NCBI GenBank assembly: GCA_017628435.1
Contig: JAGBZE010000029.1
Location: forward strand, 1-8,975
DNA length: 8,975 bases
Reading direction: 5' to 3'
From: Akkermansia sp.
Lineage (GTDB): Bacteria; Verrucomicrobiota; Verrucomicrobiia; Verrucomicrobiales; Akkermansiaceae
Below, piece by piece: positions 1-5,478 of this stretch; within the stretch, counting starts at the first letter, position 1, and each line of letters starts with the position of its first letter. A program made the translations under genes and the position numbers. Under the pieces are notes generated by a model. That model ran no database searches. It was not told where the DNA came from and was given only the letters and a program-made list of their open reading frames with translations.

Positions 1-975
1 GCCCCGGATTTCTGGGATAACCCCGAGGCCGCCCGCGCCCTCATGAACGAGGTGAACCCTCTCAAGCGCCGCCTGGAGCAGTTCCGCTCCCTGGAAAGTG
101 GCCTGGAGGACGTGGAAGTGGCCGTGGAAATGGCCAGCGAAGACCCCGACATGGCTCCCGAAGCCAAGAGCGAGTACGATGCCTGGTTCAAGCGTCTGGA
201 AGAGTTTGAGCTGCTCACCCTCTTGAACGGCCCGCACGACAATGCCGGCTGCTATGTGACCATTCACGCCGGTGCCGGTGGCACCGAAGCCTGCGACTGG
301 GCCAGTATGCTGCTGCGCATGTACCTGCGCTACTGCGAGCGCCATGGTTTCAACACCGAAATCATGGAAAGCACCGATGGCGATGAAGCCGGTATCCGCT
401 CTGTGACCATCAAGATTGACGGCGAATACGCCTACGGCTACCTCAAGAATGAGCGCGGCATTCACCGTCTGGTGCGCATGAGTCCCTTCGACTCTGCCGG
501 CAAGCGCCACACCTCCTTCTGCTCGCTGGATGCCACCCCCGACATCTCCGATGATATTGAAATCGAGGTGAAGGAAGCCGATGTGAAGATGGACACCTAC
601 CGCTCCGGCGGTAAGGGCGGCCAGAACGTGAACAAGGTGGAAACCGCCGTGCGTCTGACCCACCTGCCCACCGGTATCATCGTGGCCTGCCAGACCCAGC
701 GCTCCCAGCTCCGCAACCGCGAAGAAGCCATGCGCATGCTCAAGGCCCGCCTCATCCAGCTCGAGGAAGACCGCAAGCGCGCTGAGGCCGACCGCCAGTA
801 CTCCGAAAAGGGCGACATCGCCTGGGGTAACCAGATTCGTTCCTACGTGTTCCAGCCCTACCAGATGGTGAAGGACCTGCGCACCGGTTTCGAATGCGGT
901 AACATTCAGGACGTGATGGACGGCAACATCGACGGCTACGTGGAAGCCATGCTGCGCCATAACGCCAATGCTTAA
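1..975 (+). CDS. prfB: Peptide chain release factor 2 (RF2), 5' end missing
   Basis: RF2 recognises UGA and UAA stop codons in the ribosomal A site and triggers hydrolysis of peptidyl-tRNA. The frame is open from base 1, and the first 14 codons (A-P-D-F-W-D-N-P-E-A-A-R-A-L) match the RF2 N-terminal helical domain. The gene therefore starts upstream of the window, and the ATG at 43 is internal. The codon-recognition tripeptide S-P-F, specific to RF2 (RF1 has P-x-T), is at 481-489. The catalytic G-G-Q loop is at 616-624, inside the family signature R-S-G-G-K-G-G-Q-N-V-N-K. The C-terminal domain is complete and ends at TAA (973-975). By comparison with E. coli RF2, about 40 N-terminal residues are missing. 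That part would include the site of the programmed +1 frameshift found in many prfB genes, so whether it exists here cannot be judged. Identity is very secure. Confidence 0.97.
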   Translation, partial: APDFWDNPEAARALMNEVNPLKRRLEQFRSLESGLEDVEVAVEMASEDPDMAPEAKSEYDAWFKRLEEFELLTLLNGPHDNAGCYVTIHAGAGGTEACDWASMLLRMYLRYCERHGFNTEIMESTDGDEAGIRSVTIKIDGEYAYGYLKNERGIHRLVRMSPFDSAGKRHTSFCSLDATPDISDDIEIEVKEADVKMDTYRSGGKGGQNVNKVETAVRLTHLPTGIIVACQTQRSQLRNREEAMRMLKARLIQLEEDRKRAEADRQYSEKGDIAWGNQIRSYVFQPYQMVKDLRTGFECGNIQDVMDGNIDGYVEAMLRHNANA

Positions 976-1071
976 GTACAAGGTACGAAGTGCGAAGTAC
1001 GAAGTAAAATCATGCGAGCATCAGCGAGCGGAACTTCATACTTCGTAATTCGTACTTCGTAATTCGTACTT
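974..1071. repeat. Imperfect long inverted repeat of TACGAAGT units between prfB and trmD
   Basis: The arms are 974-1005 and 1040-1071, 32 bases each, and they match as reverse complements at 27 of 32 positions by my hand alignment. The loop is 34 bases (1006-1039) and contains the smaller dyad ATGC-GA-GCAT. Each arm is built from short TACGAA/GTACGAAGT-type units in tandem, with TTCGTAATTCGTACTTCGTA in the right arm. The left arm begins inside the prfB stop codon, and the right arm ends 6 bases before the trmD ATG, so the element fills the spacer. Its composition is more AT-rich than the flanking genes. A TTTT run (1070-1073) follows the stem, so the transcript could act as a weak terminator or attenuator. 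The form resembles dispersed REP-like or short tandem repeat elements, but only one copy is in this window. Confidence 0.8.
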
Positions 1072-1077
1072 TTAACC

Positions 1078-1884
1078 ATGTTAAAAATAGACGTTCTCAC
1101 CCTTTTCCCTGAGCTCATCTCCGTGCCGCTGTCCCAGAGCATCATGGGCCGCGCGGCAGAGGCCGGGCTTATCGAGGTGCGTGCGCACCAGTTGCGCGAC
1201 TGGACGCATGATAAATACCGCCGCACAGATGACTACCTCTGCGGTGGCGGACAGGGCATGCTCATGAAGTGCGAGCCCATCTTCGAAGCCATCGAGGAAC
1301 TGCGGCAGGAGAACACACGCGTCATTCTCATGACCCCGCAGGGCCGCGTGTTCCGCCAGCCCGTGGCAGAGGAACTGGCAGCCCCCTGCATGGAGGGGGG
1401 CGATGCCCACTACATCTTCCTCTGCGGACATTACGAGGGCGTGGACCAGCGCGTGATTGACACGCTGGTGGATATGGAGCTTTCCATCGGCGACTACATC
1501 CTCACCAACGGCGCTATTGCCGCCGTGGTGGTCATCGATGCCATTGCCCGCCTGCTGCCCGGCGCCCTGGGCGATGACCGCAGCAGCGTGGAGGAATCCT
1601 TCTCCAACGGACTGCTGGAAGCCCCGGCCTACACCAAGCCGAATGTGTTCCGCGGCATGGAGGTGCCCGCCGTCTTCCTTTCCGGCAACCACAAGGCCAT
1701 CGAGGAATGGAAGCTGGAAAAATCCATCGAGCGCACCAAGGCAAACCGCCCCGACCTCTACGAAGCCTGGGCCGCCGCACACCCGGAATATTTCGCTCCG
1801 AAAAAGAAAAAGAAGACCAGGCTGACTACCTACAAGCCCCGCAAGCCACAGGGGGAAAATCCTGAAGAAAGCTCAGAACATTAA
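1078..1884 (+). CDS. trmD: tRNA (guanine-37-N1)-methyltransferase TrmD
   Basis: TrmD transfers a methyl group from S-adenosylmethionine to N1 of G37, next to the anticodon, which prevents +1 frameshifting. The 268 residues align end to end with bacterial TrmD. The N terminus is M-L-K-I-D-V-L-T-L-F-P-E, followed by G-G-G-Q-G-M-L-M (56-63) and the trefoil-knot SAM-site segments S-P/T-P-Q-G-R (86-90), C-G-H-Y-E-G-V-D (116-123) and S-I-G-D-Y-I-L (136-142). The C-terminal tRNA-binding segments G-L-L-E-A-P-A-Y-T-K-P and L-S-G-N-H are also present. The start is fixed by the family N terminus. The residue aligned with the catalytic Asp169 of E. coli/Haemophilus TrmD is Glu173 here. A Lys-rich tail (about 241-268) extends past the usual end. 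No Shine-Dalgarno is visible, since the inverted repeat ends 6 bases before the ATG. Ribosomal-protein neighbours rpsP and rplS are missing. Confidence 0.98.
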   Translation: MLKIDVLTLFPELISVPLSQSIMGRAAEAGLIEVRAHQLRDWTHDKYRRTDDYLCGGGQGMLMKCEPIFEAIEELRQENTRVILMTPQGRVFRQPVAEELAAPCMEGGDAHYIFLCGHYEGVDQRVIDTLVDMELSIGDYILTNGAIAAVVVIDAIARLLPGALGDDRSSVEESFSNGLLEAPAYTKPNVFRGMEVPAVFLSGNHKAIEEWKLEKSIERTKANRPDLYEAWAAAHPEYFAPKKKKKTRLTTYKPRKPQGENPEESSEH

Positions 1885-1888
1885 CACA

Positions 1889-2554
1889 ATGAGCCAAGGC
1901 CGATTCTTTCTGCTCATTCCGCTTCTGCTTGCAGCCTGTACCCCCATTGCACAACAGCAGCAGGCGCGCCTGAACCAGGTTCGCGCCGAATGGAGACAGC
2001 AGGCACACAAACGCGAAATTGAGCAACACACAGCGACCTTCAAAGCCTGGAAAGCTGCGCTCAGCAACGTGACGACAGCAAAACTGGTACACCGCGCCCC
2101 TACGGAAGAGAACCCCACCCCAACCATCATCAGGAAATTCAGCCCTGATGAGGTGAAGGAACTGGTGGCTATTCTGAGCGATGCGCATCCCGGCAGAACG
2201 CCTCAACCAAGACCTGACACAGAGCCCTTTGTGCTGAACAAGCAGGGCGAAATAGTCGACTGCCCCGAGCGGCAGTTTACCAACTACAGCTTTATTGATG
2301 AGCGGATGGATTTTCTGCATCTGTACGATGCCGACGGCAACGAAATCGTGCCCGAGCTCAGTCCCTATGAAGATGACATCAGCCCGCTATCCAAGGTTCA
2401 CGTTCTCGATTTATGCAGAAAAGACACCCCGCCCTGGGAGGAACCCTTTATCCTTCTGCGCGATGAAGACTGGAGGCGTTTCTGCCAGCTTCCCACGCTG
2501 GTGAGCTTCCTCGAAGCAGTGAAGAATACCCCTTATGCTTTGGGCAGGAAATAG
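1889..2554 (+). CDS. Putative outer-membrane lipoprotein of unknown function
   Basis: The protein has 221 residues and I do not recognise its family. The N terminus is a lipoprotein signal peptide: Arg5, a hydrophobic run (6-16) and a lipobox L14-A15-A16-C17. Lipidation would fall on Cys17. Position +2 is Thr rather than Asp, which by the E. coli rule suggests the outer membrane. A Gln-rich helical, possibly coiled-coil, stretch spans about 22-57. It is followed by a helix F-S-P-D-E-V-K-E-L-V (84-93) and a strand-like segment F-L-H-L-Y-D-A-D-G-N-E (142-152). Cysteines 125, 176 and 199 remain in the mature part. The start lies only 4 bases after the trmD stop, so co-transcription with trmD is likely. 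No Shine-Dalgarno is visible. Its last 22 bases overlap the convergent glycosylase gene. The signal peptide supports the reading frame; the function is unknown. Confidence 0.8.
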   Translation: MSQGRFFLLIPLLLAACTPIAQQQQARLNQVRAEWRQQAHKREIEQHTATFKAWKAALSNVTTAKLVHRAPTEENPTPTIIRKFSPDEVKELVAILSDAHPGRTPQPRPDTEPFVLNKQGEIVDCPERQFTNYSFIDERMDFLHLYDADGNEIVPELSPYEDDISPLSKVHVLDLCRKDTPPWEEPFILLRDEDWRRFCQLPTLVSFLEAVKNTPYALGRK

Positions 2555-3513
2555 CCGCGCTGCTTGTCGTTGATAGGAAGGCCGGCGATTTCCATCACAT
2601 GCAGCATCTCCTCCCACAGGCGGCGGCGCTCGCCGAGGTCACTGGTGCGGAGCAGGTAGCTGGGGTGGTGCGTCACCACCACGGGAATACCATTGAAATC
2701 CCAGGTGCGTTCCTGGTAGGCCGCCAAGGGCAGGTTCCCCTGCTGCAGCAGGCCGCGCGCTGCAATAACACCCAGAGCCACAATGACACGCGGCTGCACC
2801 AGACGCAACTCAAACTCCACCACCGGACGGCTGATGAGCAGTTCTTTCTCACTGGGCGGGCGTGTATTGAGGGTCTGCCGCGGCTGGGCAGGGCGGAATT
2901 TGAGCAGCTGGGTCAGGTACACCTGCTCGCGGGTAAGGCCCATAGCCTTCAGCATACCATCCAGCTTGCCACCGGCCTCACCTTGGAACGGCAGGCCAGC
3001 CTTCTCATCGTAATACCCTGGGGCATCGCCCACAAAGGCAATGGCAGCCTGCGTATTACCCTGCGGCAGCACCACCTGGTCGCGCAGCGTGCCCAGCTGG
3101 CGCAGCGGAGCCCAGCCAGGCAGCATGCGCCGCATATTGGCCCAGGCTTCCTCAGCATTGCTGCCAGCCGGACGGAAAAAGGGAATCTCCTCCTCATAGG
3201 CCACCGGTTCCTCCGGCAGCGGTTCATCCAGATTCACCCCCAGCTTCGTGACAGGTGCTTCAGGCTCACCGCCATCGGCCGGCGGGGGCATCGGTCTGTC
3301 ATCCATGGGTTCCTGCGGCATGGGCATGCCCTGCGCCACCGGCTCAGGCACAGGCGGCGCCACCGGCACCGCTACCCCACCACGCTTAGCAGCCAGCATC
3401 CACGAGCGCAACACCGCGCGCGCCTCGTCATCCACAGCCAGCCGCTGCACCCCCCGTGCTTGCAGGTTGTGCAGATAATCAAGGACTAAACCGCGGAGAT
3501 TCACTCGCCGCAT
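2533..3513 (-). CDS. Family-4-type uracil-DNA glycosylase homologue lacking all Fe-S cysteines
   Basis: Family 4 uracil-DNA glycosylases excise uracil from DNA and normally carry a 4Fe-4S cluster. Using the ATG at 3513 gives 326 residues. The N-terminal helical region (1-45) is followed by a Pro/Glu-rich low-complexity linker (about 48-115), then the glycosylase domain (about 125-310). Motif 1 reads G-D-A-P-G (162-166) followed by G-L-P-F-Q-G-E-A-G-G-K-L; the family consensus is G-E-A/G-P-G. V-Y-L-T-Q-L-L-K-F-R-P (198-208) replaces the usual N-V-K-C-R-P segment. V-A-L-G (245-248) and H-H-P-S-Y-L-L-R (282-289) are intact. The whole protein contains no cysteine; positions aligned with the four ligands are roughly P132, A135, F206 and S228. 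The frame stays open to an ATG at 3606, but those 31 extra codons use AT-ending codons unlike the rest, so I prefer 3513. Alternatives are a repurposed or catalytically altered homologue. Confidence 0.85.
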   Translation of the reverse strand: MRRVNLRGLVLDYLHNLQARGVQRLAVDDEARAVLRSWMLAAKRGGVAVPVAPPVPEPVAQGMPMPQEPMDDRPMPPPADGGEPEAPVTKLGVNLDEPLPEEPVAYEEEIPFFRPAGSNAEEAWANMRRMLPGWAPLRQLGTLRDQVVLPQGNTQAAIAFVGDAPGYYDEKAGLPFQGEAGGKLDGMLKAMGLTREQVYLTQLLKFRPAQPRQTLNTRPPSEKELLISRPVVEFELRLVQPRVIVALGVIAARGLLQQGNLPLAAYQERTWDFNGIPVVVTHHPSYLLRTSDLGERRRLWEEMLHVMEIAGLPINDKQRGYFLPKA

Positions 3514-3618
3514 AGTATCATATTGCCCCGCTAAGTCAAGAAAGAAGACTGTCCAGCCGCTGCGGGACCATTTCACCAGTCGAAGACCAATCTCACTGAC
3601 TGACAAGTTCTATTTCTC

Positions 3619-3633
3619 ACGGACTCTGTCCGT
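3619..3633. repeat. Perfect 6-bp hairpin ACGGAC-TCT-GTCCGT
   Basis: The arms ACGGAC (3619-3624) and GTCCGT (3628-3633) are exact reverse complements around a 3-base loop. It lies in the divergent spacer, about 105 bases upstream of the glycosylase start and about 155 bases before the PDZ gene. There is no T-run beside it, so it does not look like an intrinsic terminator. It could be an operator half-site pair or a leader hairpin, and chance is also possible. Confidence 0.4.
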
Positions 3634-3647
3634 ATGCCGCGTGAAAT

Positions 3648-3664
3648 TATCACTCTGATAGTGA
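3648..3664. promoter_or_regulatory. Overlapping dyads, possible operator
   Basis: Two mutually exclusive palindromes overlap here: TATCA-CTC-TGATA (3648-3660) and TCACT-CTGAT-AGTGA (3650-3664). The first resembles in style the CTATCA/TGATAG half-sites bound by TetR-family repressors, although no such regulator gene is in the window. It sits in the divergent spacer, where a repressor could act on either gene. This is a weak inference from dyad symmetry alone. Confidence 0.25.
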
Positions 3665-3674
3665 AACAAGCCTT

Positions 3675-3692
3675 GAGGTCATCGTGAGCCTC
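3675..3692. repeat. Short hairpin with one bulge in the divergent spacer
   Basis: GAGGTCA (3675-3681) can pair with TGA-CCTC (3685-3692, with one bulged G) around a TCG loop. No poly-T tract follows on either strand. It may be an RNA hairpin or a chance dyad, and no function can be assigned. Confidence 0.25.
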
Positions 3693-3727
3693 GCGCCCAG
3701 CCGCAGGTATTTCCCGTTTGTTTTTCC

Positions 3728-3757
3728 TTGATATCCACTCCCGGATAATGGTAAACT
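3728..3757 (+). promoter_or_regulatory. Candidate sigma-70-type promoter for the PDZ operon
   Basis: TTGATA (3728-3733) matches the -35 consensus at 5 of 6 positions. TAAACT (3752-3757) matches the -10 consensus at 4 of 6, with an 18-base spacer. Transcription from it would begin near 3764, giving a leader of about 25 bases before the ATG at 3789. GATAAT (3744-3749) is an alternative -10, but it has no good -35 partner. The location fits an operon promoter; the match is only moderate. Confidence 0.35.
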
Positions 3758-3788
3758 TACCGTGTATACCGGACGAATACCCTGCGCC

Positions 3789-4517
3789 ATGAAATATCTT
3801 CTTACCCTATTGAGTCTGACCGGCGTTACACTGGCAGAAGGAGTGCCGTACTCAGGCCTGGCCGCCGCCAACCGCGAGGGCGGTGGAGTAATGATATCGG
3901 CAGTGGCGCATTTCGGCCCGGCAGACCGGGGTGGGGTCAATGCGGGCGATACCGTGCTCAGCGTAGACGGGAAGGAAGTGAATACCAAAGACGAACTATA
4001 CGCCTACCTTGCAGCGGCCAGTCCCGGGCAGCAGGTAAAGCTTAGCCTGAAACGCCGCCACCTCACCATCGCGCGCAGCATCACCATTGCTAACAAACTG
4101 GAACCCCAGGCCGTCTTTGAACCCTCGGACAACCATCTGGACAAAGAAAAATGGGCCGCTGTGGAGCACCAGCAATACATCATCGCAGCCCAACTGGCCG
4201 CCGAAGCTCCGGATTGGCGCAGAATCAGCACTGCCTTTGCAGAAATCCGCCGTATATGCAGCCCAGAGGAAAAGAGGCAGTGCTGTTACCTGCTTTTCTG
4301 GGGGAAGAACAGCCTGCTACATATCTACGGCAACGAGGATTCGCTCGTAGCAGCGGAACGATTCACTGATAAAGAGCGCCCTACTGAACTCTACCGTTTA
4401 AGCGGCCGTGGAGCCGTAAGGCAGCTTCCGGAGCATCTCCGCAAACGCATACGCCGCCAGATGGAAACCCTGCCGGACTTTGCCGCCTATTTCTCCATAC
4501 AAATCACTGAAAAATGA
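3789..4517 (+). CDS. Exported PDZ-domain protein
   Basis: From the ATG at 3789 the protein has 242 residues. It begins with a signal peptide: Lys2, a hydrophobic core (3-15) and likely cleavage after V-T-L-A (residue 16). A PDZ domain follows at about 18-102. It has a ligand-loop-like Y-S-G-L-A (21-25) and the classic segment G-P-A-D-R-G-G-V-N-A-G-D-T-V-L-S-V-D-G (43-61), then a helix and a final strand V-K-L-S-L-K-R (83-89). PDZ domains bind C-terminal peptides or exposed strands and often regulate envelope proteases, but no protease domain is present here. The remaining 140 residues are mixed alpha/beta with an adjacent Cys pair (165-166), and I do not recognise them. A GTG at 3762 in the same frame would place nine residues before the signal peptide, so it is unlikely. 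First gene of a likely three-gene operon. Confidence 0.87.
   Translation: MKYLLTLLSLTGVTLAEGVPYSGLAAANREGGGVMISAVAHFGPADRGGVNAGDTVLSVDGKEVNTKDELYAYLAAASPGQQVKLSLKRRHLTIARSITIANKLEPQAVFEPSDNHLDKEKWAAVEHQQYIIAAQLAAEAPDWRRISTAFAEIRRICSPEEKRQCCYLLFWGKNSLLHIYGNEDSLVAAERFTDKERPTELYRLSGRGAVRQLPEHLRKRIRRQMETLPDFAAYFSIQITEK
4514..4517 (+). promoter_or_regulatory. ATGA stop-start overlap between PDZ gene and next gene
   Basis: The PDZ gene stops at TGA (4515-4517) and the next gene starts at ATG 4514 or at a second ATG at 4517 in the same frame. Either choice overlaps the stop (ATGA, or TGATG with one shared base). With no Shine-Dalgarno visible, this arrangement suggests translational coupling by ribosome re-initiation, and so linked production of the two exported proteins. 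Confidence 0.6.
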
Positions 4518-5458
4518 TGAAAAGGATTTTGTTTTCAATACTGGCACTCAGCCAGCTTCCCCTGCAGGCGCAGGAAATCAGCACTGAGCTGCGCAACAAT
4601 ATAAGCGAGCTCATTTCCATACGCGCAGCAAACAGACAGCGCGCTATCAGCGATTCCCTGGGAAAAGCCTTCTCCCCTGATATTTACCATGAGCAATTCC
4701 GCCAGACTCTGCTTGGCGGCACGCCTGTTGAGAATGAGGAGAAAACAGACTGCCCTGCCGCCACCCTCATGGCCAACGGCATCCTTAAGCAGTTTGACCC
4801 ACAGGATTATGATGCCGCAGAGGTACTGAAACGCACGCAAAAGCACCTGGCCACGCCCGCCCCGGCCAGTGAGGAAGAGGAAAAAAAAGCATATGAAGAA
4901 TACGAAAAACTGACCGACCAGGTATATAAGGATTACCGCCCGGTGCTCCGCGCTCGAGAGCACGCCAAGGAAAAGGAAATCCTTCGGGGCAATGCAGAGC
5001 GCAACAGTGTGGTACAGCTGGATTTCGGGGTGCAGATGGAAGTGGAACCCGGCACAGACACCCTCCGCAGCCTGAACCGCGGCACCACCGAAACCGGCGT
5101 TGCGTTCTACACCCGCACCACCCGCCGCATGGAGTGGAATGACCTGCCGGAAGCCATTCGGCTGCAGGAAGATAAGATTCCCCAAGCTCGCAGCTGGACT
5201 TTCTGGGTGCCTGCAGAAGCGGAAGATAAGGTAACCGAATTCAAGCAACAGCGCACAAAAGCCGAAGAAGCCCGCCGGGCTGAGCTTATACAGAAGCTTA
5301 CGGGCAACCGCAAACCTGCCACAGGCGTCAGAAAACCGACAGAACCGCAGCAGGAGGAAGAGAAGGAAGAACGCCCCATGCGTAAAATAAAAGTGTGGCG
5401 CGATGACCCGACCTCACCCGTGAAAACTCTTCCCGATGTAGTGAGCGATATGATTTAA
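4514..5458 (+). CDS. Exported protein of unknown function, possibly with an SHD1-like module
   Basis: The protein has 314 residues. It starts with a signal peptide M-M-K-R followed by a hydrophobic run (5-16), with likely cleavage after L-Q-A (residue 19). The mature part begins with a helical segment (about 21-70). A charged, Glu/Lys-rich helical stretch follows (118-163), then a strand-rich core (about 166-235) with V-V-Q-L-D-F-G-V-Q-M-E-V (166-177) and G-V-A-F-Y-T-R-T (195-202), then W-N-D-L-P-E-A-I-R. A second charged coiled-coil-like stretch (236-290) precedes the end. The core strand, Leu-Pro helix and R-S-W-T-F segment resemble in order the SHD1-like module of the next gene. That likeness is by eye only. 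It is coupled to the PDZ gene by overlap and is 20 bases from the next gene. I do not recognise the family. The second ATG at 4517 is an equally good start. Confidence 0.85.
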   Translation: MMKRILFSILALSQLPLQAQEISTELRNNISELISIRAANRQRAISDSLGKAFSPDIYHEQFRQTLLGGTPVENEEKTDCPAATLMANGILKQFDPQDYDAAEVLKRTQKHLATPAPASEEEEKKAYEEYEKLTDQVYKDYRPVLRAREHAKEKEILRGNAERNSVVQLDFGVQMEVEPGTDTLRSLNRGTTETGVAFYTRTTRRMEWNDLPEAIRLQEDKIPQARSWTFWVPAEAEDKVTEFKQQRTKAEEARRAELIQKLTGNRKPATGVRKPTEPQQEEEKEERPMRKIKVWRDDPTSPVKTLPDVVSDMI

Positions 5459-5478
5459 CCCATTGACACAGCAAAGCA

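Larger units (their letters stand above)
3514..3788. other. Divergent intergenic region between the glycosylase gene and the PDZ operon
   Basis: These 275 bases separate the start of the - strand glycosylase from the start of the + strand PDZ gene. They are visibly more AT-rich than the flanking coding sequence. I see one candidate promoter for the rightward operon and three short dyads, listed separately. No tRNA or convincing small protein is visible. The segment 3514-3606 could be read as an N-terminal extension of the glycosylase, but its codon choice argues against this. Confidence 0.7.

Noticed and set aside
1..975. Programmed frameshift of prfB within the window
   Set aside because: The visible frame is continuous. 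The usual frameshift site lies near codon 25, upstream of the left edge.
974..1071. Reading the inverted repeat as a CRISPR array or insertion-sequence end
   Set aside because: There are no regularly spaced direct repeats with unique spacers, no transposase and no target-site duplication. A REP-like element is the simpler reading.
972..1226. Small - strand frame through the inverted repeat (84 codons)
   Set aside because: Half of it is the repeat itself, giving Y-E-V-R-type repeat residues. The rest is antisense to trmD, so it is a product of the repeat and not a gene.
1081..1782. Long open frame on the - strand opposite trmD (233 codons)
   Set aside because: It lies wholly within a certain trmD gene. 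Its composition (many His, Gly, Val and Ala) is what GC-rich codon bias gives on the opposite strand.
2599..3489. Long + strand open frame opposite the glycosylase gene (296 codons)
   Set aside because: The translation is rich in His, Arg and Gln with no domain, while the - strand has clear glycosylase motifs.
3514..3539. Promoter for the glycosylase on the - strand: TTGACT (3534-3539) with TATGAT (3517-3522) or GATACT (3514-3519)
   Set aside because: The spacers are only 11 or 14 bases, too short for a sigma-70 promoter, and transcription would start inside the coding region.
3514..3606. 31-codon N-terminal extension of the glycosylase from an ATG at 3606
   Set aside because: The frame is open, but the codons (TCA, ATT, CTT, CGA, TTA, ACT) differ from the GC-ending usage of the rest. 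The segment also reads as intergenic.
4535..5248. - strand open frame of 237 codons opposite the 314-residue gene
   Set aside because: It has no recognisable motif. The + strand gene has a signal peptide and operon context.
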